Source: a bacterium (GTDB lineage: Bacteria > Margulisbacteria > Marinamargulisbacteria > SXXA01). Taken from it: 12,596 nt of DNA. The notes beneath the pieces are model-generated. The model searched no databases and had not been told where the DNA came from. It saw nothing but the letters and a program-made list of their open reading frames with translations. Location of the stretch: NCBI GenBank assembly GCA_010027915.1, contig RGUG01000018.1, positions 1 through 12,596 of the forward strand, read 5' to 3'. This document shows, piece after piece, positions 6,111 to 12,596 of this stretch. Numbering within the stretch: the first letter of the stretch is position 1; each line of letters opens with the position of its first letter. Both the position numbers and the translations under genes were made by a program.

Positions 6111-6838
6111 GCCTCACCTGACAATGACCGATGGGTCATGACATGATGCAATAAGATCCCTGTGGCCACCGACACATTCAGCGACGCCAATTGACCACAG
6201 GTTTCGATGGTAATGAGGCCATCGCATTGGCGTAGCACCCGTTGCGAAATGCCCCGCTGTTCATTGCCCACCACCAGTGCCACACGACCCGAAGGGGCCC
6301 AGTCTCGCAGTGGTACCCCCTGTTCGGGGGTGGTGCCATACACCCAATACCCTTGTCGCTTCAATTGGTCGATGGCATTGCCAATATTGGCCACCCGCAC
6401 CAAATCAAGGTAGTGAATGGCCCCTGATGCCGCTTTCATGACCCCCGGGGTTAAAGCGGCATGGCGGTCCTTGGGAAACACAATCCCACGGGCACCAAAC
6501 AATTCAGCCGATCGCATAATGGCCCCAAAATTAAAGGGGTCTTCCAAATGATCCACGACCAACACCGTGGGGTGATCTCGGCCCAATAAATCCGCCATAC
6601 TGAGCTCTTTTCTGGCGGCCATTTTGGCAATAATGCCTTGGGTATTGCCTTCTTGTGCCATGGCTTCTATCTGGTCTTTGGTGGCGGTATAAACCGGCAC
6701 CCCGGTATCGCTGGCCAAGGTAAGCAGGAGGGCCAACTCAGGGGCCGGGGCCACATCCTTGGCCAAGTGAATAGCCGACAACGAGTGCCCGGCTTTCAGG
6801 GCTTCTAATACGGCACGTTTTCCTTTAATAAATGGCAT
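6107..6838 (-). CDS. rlmB: 23S rRNA 2'-O-methyltransferase RlmB (TrmH/SpoU family)
   Basis: The 243-residue product has the RlmB arrangement: a short L30e-like substrate-binding domain (about 1-75) with IKGKRAVLEAL and GNTQGIIA, and a SPOUT knotted catalytic domain. Motif 1 is DHLEDPFNFGAIMRSAELFGA, motif 2 LVVGNEQRGIS and motif 3 LASLNVSVATGILL. RlmB methylates the ribose of G2251 (E. coli numbering) in the 23S P loop using SAM. The start is ATG 6838, with a strong GGGAGGT 4-5 nt upstream. Motif 3 usually begins I-P-M-x-G; here the sequence is IETCGQLASLN, a modest departure. Another TrmH-family specificity (tRNA or a different rRNA site) cannot be ruled out. It lies 21 nt after uvrA and overlaps the kinase start by 4 nt. 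Confidence 0.92.
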   Translation of the reverse strand: MPFIKGKRAVLEALKAGHSLSAIHLAKDVAPAPELALLLTLASDTGVPVYTATKDQIEAMAQEGNTQGIIAKMAARKELSMADLLGRDHPTVLVVDHLEDPFNFGAIMRSAELFGARGIVFPKDRHAALTPGVMKAASGAIHYLDLVRVANIGNAIDQLKRQGYWVYGTTPEQGVPLRDWAPSGRVALVVGNEQRGISQRVLRQCDGLITIETCGQLASLNVSVATGILLHHVMTHRSLSGEA

Positions 6839-6859
6839 GGTACCTCCCGGTAGCGGTGA

Positions 6860-9691
6860 TCATGGGCGATGGGCCCCTTGTCGGGTTAATAAGGGGGCCA
6901 AATAACGACCCGTAATCGAGTCAGGATGGGCGGCGATGTCTTCGGGTCGACCTTGGGCGACCACATGGCCACCGTCCGGTCCACCTTCCGGCCCCATATC
7001 AATGAGGTGGTCGGCGGTTTTAATCACATCTAAATTATGCTCAATGACCACCACCGTGTTGCCCGCATCCACCATGCGATGCAAGACCCCCAACAACAAC
7101 TCAATGTCGGCAAAATGCAATCCGGTGGTCGGTTCGTCTAACATATACAAGGTGTTACCGGTACCCCGCTTGCTCAGTTCCTTGGCCAATTTGATTCGTT
7201 GGGCTTCTCCCCCACTCAAGGTGGTGGCACTTTGGCCCAACTGAATGTAGCCTAAGCCCACATCGTGCAAGGTTTTGAGTTTGTTATGAATCGCCGGAAC
7301 GGCCTCAAACAGGCCCAAGGCATGATCCACCGTCAGATTGAGCACGTCACAAATGCGATGCCCTTTGTAATGCACAGCCAGGGTGGCATCGTTGTATCGC
7401 TGACCCTTGCAGACCTCACACGTGACATACACATCAGGCAAAAAGTGCATTTCGATTTTGATTACCCCGTCCCCTTCACAGGTTTCACACCGTCCCCCTT
7501 TGACATTAAAACTAAACCGACCCGGTCCATACCCCCGAATCTTCGCTTCACGGGTACTGGCAAATAATTCCCGGATGGGGGTAAACAAGCCCGTATAGGT
7601 GGCCGGATTGGAGCGCGGGGTTCGGCCAATGGGAGACTGGTCAATGGGAATTAACTTGTCGATGGACTCCCAGCCCTCGATGGCATCGTGGGCCCCACAT
7701 GGCATGGGTGACCGATTGATCAGGGACGATAGGGCCGCCCGCAAGGTATCGTTAATCAGGGTGCTTTTACCCGATCCGGATACCCCAGTGACCACCACCA
7801 GTTGGCCCAAGGGGATATCCACCGTGAGGTTTTTGAGGTTGTGGGCCGACGCATTGACCACCCGGCACACCGCCCCCGTATAGGGTCGTCGGCGGTCAGG
7901 GATGGCAATGGCACGCTTGCCTGACAAAAAATGCCCGGTCAGCGAATCGGAATGGGTCAGGATACCGGCCACCGACCCAGCATACACCACATGCCCCCCA
8001 TGAGGGCCTGCCCCAGGGCCAATATCCACCACATAATCCGCTTGCCGTATCATGTCTTCATCGTGCTCAACGACCACCAAGGTGTTACCCAAGTCCCTCA
8101 GATGAAGCAAGGACTCAATCAGGCGTTGGTTGTCCCGTTGGTGCAACCCGATACTCGGTTCGTCTAATACATACAACACGCCGGTAAGACCCGACCCAAT
8201 TTGGGTCGCCAGTCGAATCCGCTGGGCCTCGCCCCCCGACAGAGACCCTGCCTTGCGGTCTAAACTTAAATACCCCAATCCCACTTGGGTTAAAAACCGC
8301 ACCCTCGCATCGATTTCCCGGTGTATTTTGGATGCAATGGCCCGCTCTTGGTCGGTAAACGCCGTGGTGGTCACCCATGTGAGCAGTTGGGTTAAATTCA
8401 TCCGGGTAATGTGGTGAATGGGATGCCCATGCACCCTAACGGCCATGGCATCGGGTTTTAACCGAGACCCCTGGCATACCTCGCATGGTTTGGACATCAT
8501 GTACGGATGGAATGCTTGGCGATAGGTTTCGGATGCGGTGCTGTAACGATGCCGCAAGACGGTGATAATGCCGGGGAATGTCCAAGGATTTCCCTGTCGC
8601 GTGCGTCGGGTCCGACGTCCCATGGCGGGAAAAGCCCCTGTGGTGGGCCCATCCCCGTATAACAACCTTGCCTTCAGTGGGGCGGGAAGCTTGGCATACG
8701 GGGTACTCATGGGCACCCCTGCCTCATCAAACATCAGTGCCAAATGACGCTGGTAATAGGACCCCGTTAAATCGATTAACCCGTTGTTGGCCGATGCAAA
8801 GGGGCGGTCCGTAAACGGAAAGACCAAAGCCTCGTCAAAATCATGGCATTCCCCAATGCCTTTGCAGGTGGGACACGCCCCCAGGGGGGAATTAAACGAA
8901 AACAACCGATGGGTAATCTCAGGCATGCTAATCTGGCACGTGGGGCATGACATGCGTTCCGACAGGCTGAGTGTGCCATGTGCCGATTCGACCACTACCA
9001 TCCCCTTGCCCATTCGCACGCCCGTTTCCAGTGACTCTACCAATCGGGCCGGATCCGATTCAAGGACCAAACGGTCGACCACCAGGTCGATGGTATGGGC
9101 CTTTTTTTTGTCCAAAGACGGCACCTCATCCAATCGATGAATGGCCTGATTCAATCGAATCCGTGTAAACCCCTCTTGTTGCAATTGGGCCAATAATTGG
9201 CGGTGTTCACCCTTTTTGGCGGCCACCAATGGGGATAAAATGGTGACCATCGTATCCGCTGGCCATGCCTGAACCGCCCGACACATTTCATCGATACTTT
9301 GGCCTTGAATGGGCTGTCCACAACCTGGACATTGGGGCACCCCTATCGAGGCATATAACAACCGTAGGTAATCATAAATTTCGGTGATGGTTCCCACGGT
9401 GGAGCGTGGGTTTTGCGACGTACTTTTTTGATCGATCGAAATGGCGGGTGATAGGCCCTCAATGGCGTCCACATCGGGTTTGTCCATCTGATCCAAAAAT
9501 TGACGGGCATAAGACGACAACGATTCCATATACCGACGCTGGCCTTCAGCAAAAATGGTATCAAACGCCAACGACGATTTACCGGATCCGGACAACCCCG
9601 TGAACACCGACAATTGACCCCGGGGAATCCGGAGGGAAATATTTTGAAGGTTGTGGACCCTGGCCCCATAGACCTCAATATCAGGTCTCAT
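6860..9691 (-). CDS. uvrA: Excinuclease ABC subunit A
   Basis: The 943-residue product has the full length and order of UvrA, the damage-sensing ATPase that loads UvrB in nucleotide excision repair. First ABC module: Walker A GLSGSGKS at 32-39 and signature LSGGEAQRI at 484-492, with the zinc-ligand cysteine pairs 249/252 and 273/276 plus 121/124 and 403/406 in the insertions. Second module: Walker A GVSGSGKS at 636-643, zinc-ligand pairs 735/738 and 758/761, signature LSGGEAQRI at 825-833, and Walker B YMLDEPTTGLH. All motifs are intact. The ATG at 9691 lies inside the end of hisH (11-nt overlap) and lacks a good Shine-Dalgarno, so translation is probably coupled. A LexA-type SOS box is not seen immediately upstream, consistent with expression from an operon promoter. 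Confidence 0.98.
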   Translation of the reverse strand: MRPDIEVYGARVHNLQNISLRIPRGQLSVFTGLSGSGKSSLAFDTIFAEGQRRYMESLSSYARQFLDQMDKPDVDAIEGLSPAISIDQKSTSQNPRSTVGTITEIYDYLRLLYASIGVPQCPGCGQPIQGQSIDEMCRAVQAWPADTMVTILSPLVAAKKGEHRQLLAQLQQEGFTRIRLNQAIHRLDEVPSLDKKKAHTIDLVVDRLVLESDPARLVESLETGVRMGKGMVVVESAHGTLSLSERMSCPTCQISMPEITHRLFSFNSPLGACPTCKGIGECHDFDEALVFPFTDRPFASANNGLIDLTGSYYQRHLALMFDEAGVPMSTPYAKLPAPLKARLLYGDGPTTGAFPAMGRRTRRTRQGNPWTFPGIITVLRHRYSTASETYRQAFHPYMMSKPCEVCQGSRLKPDAMAVRVHGHPIHHITRMNLTQLLTWVTTTAFTDQERAIASKIHREIDARVRFLTQVGLGYLSLDRKAGSLSGGEAQRIRLATQIGSGLTGVLYVLDEPSIGLHQRDNQRLIESLLHLRDLGNTLVVVEHDEDMIRQADYVVDIGPGAGPHGGHVVYAGSVAGILTHSDSLTGHFLSGKRAIAIPDRRRPYTGAVCRVVNASAHNLKNLTVDIPLGQLVVVTGVSGSGKSTLINDTLRAALSSLINRSPMPCGAHDAIEGWESIDKLIPIDQSPIGRTPRSNPATYTGLFTPIRELFASTREAKIRGYGPGRFSFNVKGGRCETCEGDGVIKIEMHFLPDVYVTCEVCKGQRYNDATLAVHYKGHRICDVLNLTVDHALGLFEAVPAIHNKLKTLHDVGLGYIQLGQSATTLSGGEAQRIKLAKELSKRGTGNTLYMLDEPTTGLHFADIELLLGVLHRMVDAGNTVVVIEHNLDVIKTADHLIDMGPEGGPDGGHVVAQGRPEDIAAHPDSITGRYLAPLLTRQGAHRP

Positions 9692-10307
9692 GACACCGAA
9701 TCCATTGGTCGATTAACCCCAGGCCCCAAGACCCACTTTTTTCAGGGTGAAATTGACACCCCAGCACACGATCCACGGCAATGGCCGATGCAAACGGTAT
9801 ACCATGGGTGGTGCGGGCCAACACCAGCCCTGGATCGTGGGGTACCACATAATACGAGTGGGCAAAATACGCATACGCAGGATGAGATGACGGGGCCATA
9901 TACCCCCACGGATCGGGATGATCACTGACCGACACCTGGTTCCATCCCATTTGAGGCACCTTCTCAACGGCACGATCAAAGGCACGCACTTGCCCCGCCC
10001 ACACCCCCAATCCGTGGGTACCCCCGTCTTCTTCAGAAGTATCAAACAACAGCTGATAGCCCAAACAAATGCCAAAGTAGGGTTTTTTTTGATTCAAATG
10101 CCGACGAATGCCTTGCCCCAGTCCGGTGTCACGTAAGGCGGCCATGGCACTTCCCATGGCCCCCTGCCCCGGCACCATCAACGCCCATGTATCGTCCAAC
10201 TCTTGGGGGGTGCGCACCCGATAGGGGGTATGTCCCAAATACAAAACGGCATTCATGACGCTGCCAATATTGCCCATGCCATAATCCAAAATGCCCACAC
10301 CAGTCAT
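9681..10307 (-). CDS. hisH: Imidazole glycerol phosphate synthase glutaminase subunit
   Basis: HisH hydrolyses glutamine and channels ammonia to HisF, which makes imidazole-glycerol phosphate and AICAR in histidine synthesis. The 208-residue product begins GVGILDYGMGNIGSV, has the oxyanion strand VPGQGAMG, the nucleophile elbow GICLGYQ with Cys81, and the His187/Glu189 pair in QFHPEKS. ATG 10307 is chosen over an in-frame start at 10415 because homologues start at this residue and the longer version would overlap the speA coding end; AAAGG lies about 11 nt upstream. hisF, hisA and the rest of the pathway are not here, so hisH is detached from its usual neighbours and instead sits between speA and uvrA. 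The residue after PG is Gln where Val is common. Confidence 0.96.
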   Translation of the reverse strand: MTGVGILDYGMGNIGSVMNAVLYLGHTPYRVRTPQELDDTWALMVPGQGAMGSAMAALRDTGLGQGIRRHLNQKKPYFGICLGYQLLFDTSEEDGGTHGLGVWAGQVRAFDRAVEKVPQMGWNQVSVSDHPDPWGYMAPSSHPAYAYFAHSYYVVPHDPGLVLARTTHGIPFASAIAVDRVLGCQFHPEKSGSWGLGLIDQWIRCHET

Positions 10308-10349
10308 GATCAAACGGTACCTTTTGATGCCGTCATTTGACAAGATAGC

Positions 10350-10371
10350 ACCGACCCATTCATGGGTCGGT
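10350..10371 (-). repeat. Perfect inverted repeat over the speA stop codon
   Basis: Arms ACCGACCCAT (10350-10359) and ATGGGTCGGT (10362-10371) are exact complements with a 2-nt centre. As RNA this would be a 9-bp GC-rich stem with a UGAA loop, and the speA TGA falls at the loop. No U-run follows on the minus strand (GCTATCTTG), so it is not a standard intrinsic terminator. It could stabilise or process the speA mRNA end, dampen read-through into hisH 42 nt downstream, or be a protein site. Confidence 0.6.
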
Positions 10372-12270
10372 ACGGGGTGGGCGATTGTACGTCGAATCCA
10401 CCAAGGTATGGGCATACAGTTGCATCAAGTGACGTGCTTTTTCGGGGGATACGGCATGGGTTTCCAGTGCACGCCGGATCAATTGGTTGAATCGGGTAAA
10501 TAAGTCCTGGGTATCATATCGGCAGTATTGAATCACATCTCTCACGGTATCCCCATGGATAATAGTAGGGGTGGCGTGGGGCTGGTGAATATCCACCGAT
10601 ACCACATGCGGATCGCCAAACAAGTTGTGCAAGTCACCCAATGTCTCTTGATACGCCCCAATTAAAAAGACGCCCAACACATACGGAACATCGGGCTGGA
10701 TGGCGTGAAGGGGGATGGTGCTTTCAATACCGTGTTGACCCACAAACTGGTCGATTTTGCCATCACAATCACACGTAATGTCTGAAATAATGGCATGGTG
10801 ACGGGGGGCTTCGTTCAGCCGGTGAATCGGCAAAATCGGGAAGATTTGGTCAATGGCCCACACATCGGGAAGGGATTGAAAAATGCTGAAATTGCCATAA
10901 TACACATCCGCCAGTTCTTTGCGTAAGGCCATGGGTAAATCAGGGTGGGTTTGTTGAATGGTTCTTGCCAACTGCCATACCAATGATTCCGCCATGACCC
11001 GATCATCCAAGGTGGCCTGCCCATCCCGAAAACACCCGTACACCTCATCTCGATGTGCCAATGCACGCTCAAATGCTTGTAAGGGATCGGAGACTTCCTG
11101 ACCAATGTCCTGCAACTCGTGGATCAATGGGTGATGGGCTTCGGTTACGATCAGGGGCTGGTCACTGGGGGTGTGTTGGTTGACATCTAAGACATTAAAA
11201 ATTAAGGCAGAAGAGGCCGCTACCGTGGCCCGGCCAAATTCGGAAATAATCAATGGATGGGGAATGTGATGCTGGTCCATCACACGGGCAATGGTACCCA
11301 TCATACAGGTGGCAAAATCGGGTAAAGTATAATTTTTGCTCATGGCATGGGAGGTTTGATGGCCAATATAATCCACGGCCAACCCCCCCCCAATATCCAT
11401 CATCCGCAAGGGAACGCCAGCCCGCACCAATTCCGTATAAAAATAGCAGGCTTCCGTGGTCGCCGACTCGATATCGGATAACATGGGCAATTGGGACCCA
11501 AAATGAAAATGAACCAATTGCAGGGCATCCAACAGGTTGGCGTCTTGAAGCAAGGTAATGACATGGTTGATTTGAATGGCATTGAGCCCAAAGACACTGC
11601 GAATCCCACCGGTTTGTTGCCAATGACCCGACGGCTTGGTGGCCAATTTCACCCGAATGCCCAGGGTGGGCATGACCCCACTTTCTTTGGCAGCGGCAAT
11701 CAAGAGGGGGACCTCATACAACGATTCAATCACCAACACCGGGCACACCCCCAGTTGAGAGGCCCCCAAAGCCAACCGAATTAAGGCGGGATCTTTATAC
11801 CCGTTGATGATGATGGTGGTGCCGGGTTGGGCATAAGCCAACGCAATATTTAATTCGGCTTTGGTGCCCACTTCAAATCCATGGCCATAGGGTAACCCAA
11901 CCCGACACATGGCATCGACCACCTGATGCTGGTGATTGACTTTGAGTGGATAGACCCCCTTGTATGCGTTGCGATACCCAACGGTATCAATGGCCTGATG
12001 AAAGGCGGCATAAATTCGGTTGAGTGATTCTTCAATCAGATGAGGAAAACGCAACATAATGGGCAAGGGGGCATGGTGACTCACTTGTTGGACCAGGTCA
12101 TATAAATCCACTGGCGGGGTGTGTCCGTCGGTGGCACACAAGATCAGATGCCCCGCCTCATTGATGGCAAAATGCCCCTGGCCCCATTCAGTCAGGCGAT
12201 ACAGCGACGCTGCATCCTGAATCGACCAATCGGTGTCACAAGTGGATGAGACGGGGTGTGAATAACTCAT
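10360..12270 (-). CDS. speA: Biosynthetic arginine decarboxylase
   Basis: SpeA decarboxylates arginine to agmatine with PLP, entering polyamine synthesis. The 636-residue product matches the long, SpeA-type group IV decarboxylases: WSIQDAASLYRLTEWGQGHFAINEAGH at the N-terminus, YPLKVNHQ with the PLP lysine (Lys110), GFEVGTKAEL, NGYKD, HFHFGSQ, MDIGGGLAVDY, SEFGRA, and late in the protein TCDCDGKID and GAYQETLGDLHNLFGD. The ATG at 12270 is chosen: it has GGGGGA about 5 nt upstream and the family's WSI-x-D motif follows within 20 residues. An in-frame TTG at 12345 is less likely. No speB (agmatinase) or other agmatine gene follows. It is first in the minus-strand series and is separated from hisH by 52 nt carrying the inverted repeat. 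Confidence 0.97.
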   Translation of the reverse strand: MSYSHPVSSTCDTDWSIQDAASLYRLTEWGQGHFAINEAGHLILCATDGHTPPVDLYDLVQQVSHHAPLPIMLRFPHLIEESLNRIYAAFHQAIDTVGYRNAYKGVYPLKVNHQHQVVDAMCRVGLPYGHGFEVGTKAELNIALAYAQPGTTIIINGYKDPALIRLALGASQLGVCPVLVIESLYEVPLLIAAAKESGVMPTLGIRVKLATKPSGHWQQTGGIRSVFGLNAIQINHVITLLQDANLLDALQLVHFHFGSQLPMLSDIESATTEACYFYTELVRAGVPLRMMDIGGGLAVDYIGHQTSHAMSKNYTLPDFATCMMGTIARVMDQHHIPHPLIISEFGRATVAASSALIFNVLDVNQHTPSDQPLIVTEAHHPLIHELQDIGQEVSDPLQAFERALAHRDEVYGCFRDGQATLDDRVMAESLVWQLARTIQQTHPDLPMALRKELADVYYGNFSIFQSLPDVWAIDQIFPILPIHRLNEAPRHHAIISDITCDCDGKIDQFVGQHGIESTIPLHAIQPDVPYVLGVFLIGAYQETLGDLHNLFGDPHVVSVDIHQPHATPTIIHGDTVRDVIQYCRYDTQDLFTRFNQLIRRALETHAVSPEKARHLMQLYAHTLVDSTYNRPPRTDP

Positions 12271-12424
12271 AAGGTCCCCCAAACTGGGTGGGATACCACT
12301 GTCAATGATGACAGGGTTGGATGAGACGGTTACAAAATGCCTCAATCATCAACTGCACCTGTTTGATACGGTACCGATGAGACATTGTGTAACAATCTGA
12401 CGGTGTCACCCACATGAACGGTCG

Positions 12425-12438
12425 TGATAGACCTATCA
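12425..12438. promoter_or_regulatory. Operator-like palindrome just downstream of the speA promoter
   Basis: TGATAG and CTATCA form perfect 6-bp arms around a 2-nt centre. The site falls about +6 to +19 relative to the predicted start at 12444, a position where a bound repressor would block transcription. I do not recognise the motif as belonging to a named regulator. Confidence 0.35.
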
Positions 12439-12450
12439 TGAGGTAGCAGA

Positions 12451-12479
12451 AGTGTACGCATATTTGGCCTAATCTTCAA
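12451..12479 (-). promoter_or_regulatory. Probable sigma-70 promoter of speA
   Basis: On the minus strand TTGAAG (12474-12479) and TACACT (12451-12456) are separated by exactly 17 nt, each matching consensus at 4 of 6 positions. Transcription would start near 12444, giving a 5' leader of about 175 nt before ATG 12270. The spacing is ideal and it is the best candidate upstream of speA. Confidence 0.45.
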
Positions 12480-12596
12480 CCTATTCGTTCCCTTAGACCG
12501 GGTCTCGATAAGAAAGAGCCCAACAGGCCATTCTGATCACCATTGGTTGGGGGCACTCCCTATCCACAAGACACGCCCTGTGCGATCCCCTTGGCT

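Larger units (their letters stand above)
12271..12596. other. Non-coding region upstream of speA
   Basis: I find no convincing gene in these 326 bases on either strand. The longest minus-strand reading frame (39 codons from ATG 12461 to 12342) matches nothing I know, and its ATG falls inside the predicted promoter. No tRNA T-loop sequence or known riboswitch core is recognised. It holds a likely promoter (12451-12479) and a palindrome (12425-12438). The outer 115 bases are undescribed and may belong to the promoter region of a gene beyond the edge. Confidence 0.5.

Noticed and set aside
10308..10415. Longer hisH with an in-frame start at 10415
   Set aside because: The extra 36 residues do not resemble HisH and overlap the speA coding end; the family start matches ATG 10307.
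12271..12345. SpeA extension from a TTG at 12345
   Set aside because: TTG is a weak start, and ATG 12270 has a good ribosome site and fits the family N-terminus.
12342..12461. 39-codon minus-strand frame upstream of speA as a leader peptide
   Set aside because: No Shine-Dalgarno or recognisable sequence, and its ATG lies between the predicted -35 and -10 elements.
1..12596. CRISPR array, insertion sequence, tRNA or rRNA, defence system
   Set aside because: No regularly spaced repeats, transposase-like reading frame, T-loop motif or rRNA segment was recognised on either strand.

Overview
The window is a piece of a Gram-negative, flagellated bacterial chromosome at roughly 50-58% G+C. About 190 bases of clearly different DNA are attached at its left end. 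The case for a Gram-negative host is a signal-peptide-bearing beta-barrel-like protein, Lgt, and a FliH-FliI-FliJ flagellar export set. Lgt and the biosynthetic-type arginine decarboxylase look proteobacterial in style, but I cannot place the organism below that level.

Layout, left to right. Positions 1-192 (+) are an AT-rich (about 36% G+C) internal fragment of thyX with a perfect RHR-x7-S-x-R motif. It ends abruptly at about 180-195. At the same point a minus-strand outer-membrane-protein gene of the main genome also loses its 3' end. The pattern is best explained by a chimeric join, either an assembly or amplification artefact or a real recombination. From 175 to 3332 (-) runs fliH-fliI-fliJ followed by the truncated outer-membrane protein. 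The two fli junctions are 4-nt stop/start overlaps. An A9 tract just upstream of fliH separates it from an open proline-rich reading frame that would be a natural N-terminus if the frame were restored. lgt (3504-4289, +) is divergent from fliH.

Between lgt and the convergent JAMM peptidase gene lies a decayed second copy (4271-4433) of the 3' end of the JAMM gene (4467-4633). It sits in direct orientation at 196-200 bp offset and even supplies the last codons of lgt.

From 12270 down to 4457 (-) six genes are packed head to tail: speA, hisH, uvrA, rlmB, an orphan soluble PAS-like histidine kinase, and a JAMM/MPN+ metallopeptidase. All junctions except speA-hisH are overlaps or a 21-nt gap, so hisH to the JAMM gene is probably one transcription unit. 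A perfect inverted repeat covers the speA stop codon. A plausible sigma-70 promoter with an operator-like palindrome lies upstream of speA.

Most of the content is housekeeping: polyamine and histidine synthesis, DNA repair, rRNA methylation, lipoprotein maturation and flagellar export. The least ordinary items are the histidine kinase-JAMM pair with its duplicated tail, the fliH 5' end, and the left-end junction. I see no CRISPR array, insertion sequence, tRNA or rRNA.
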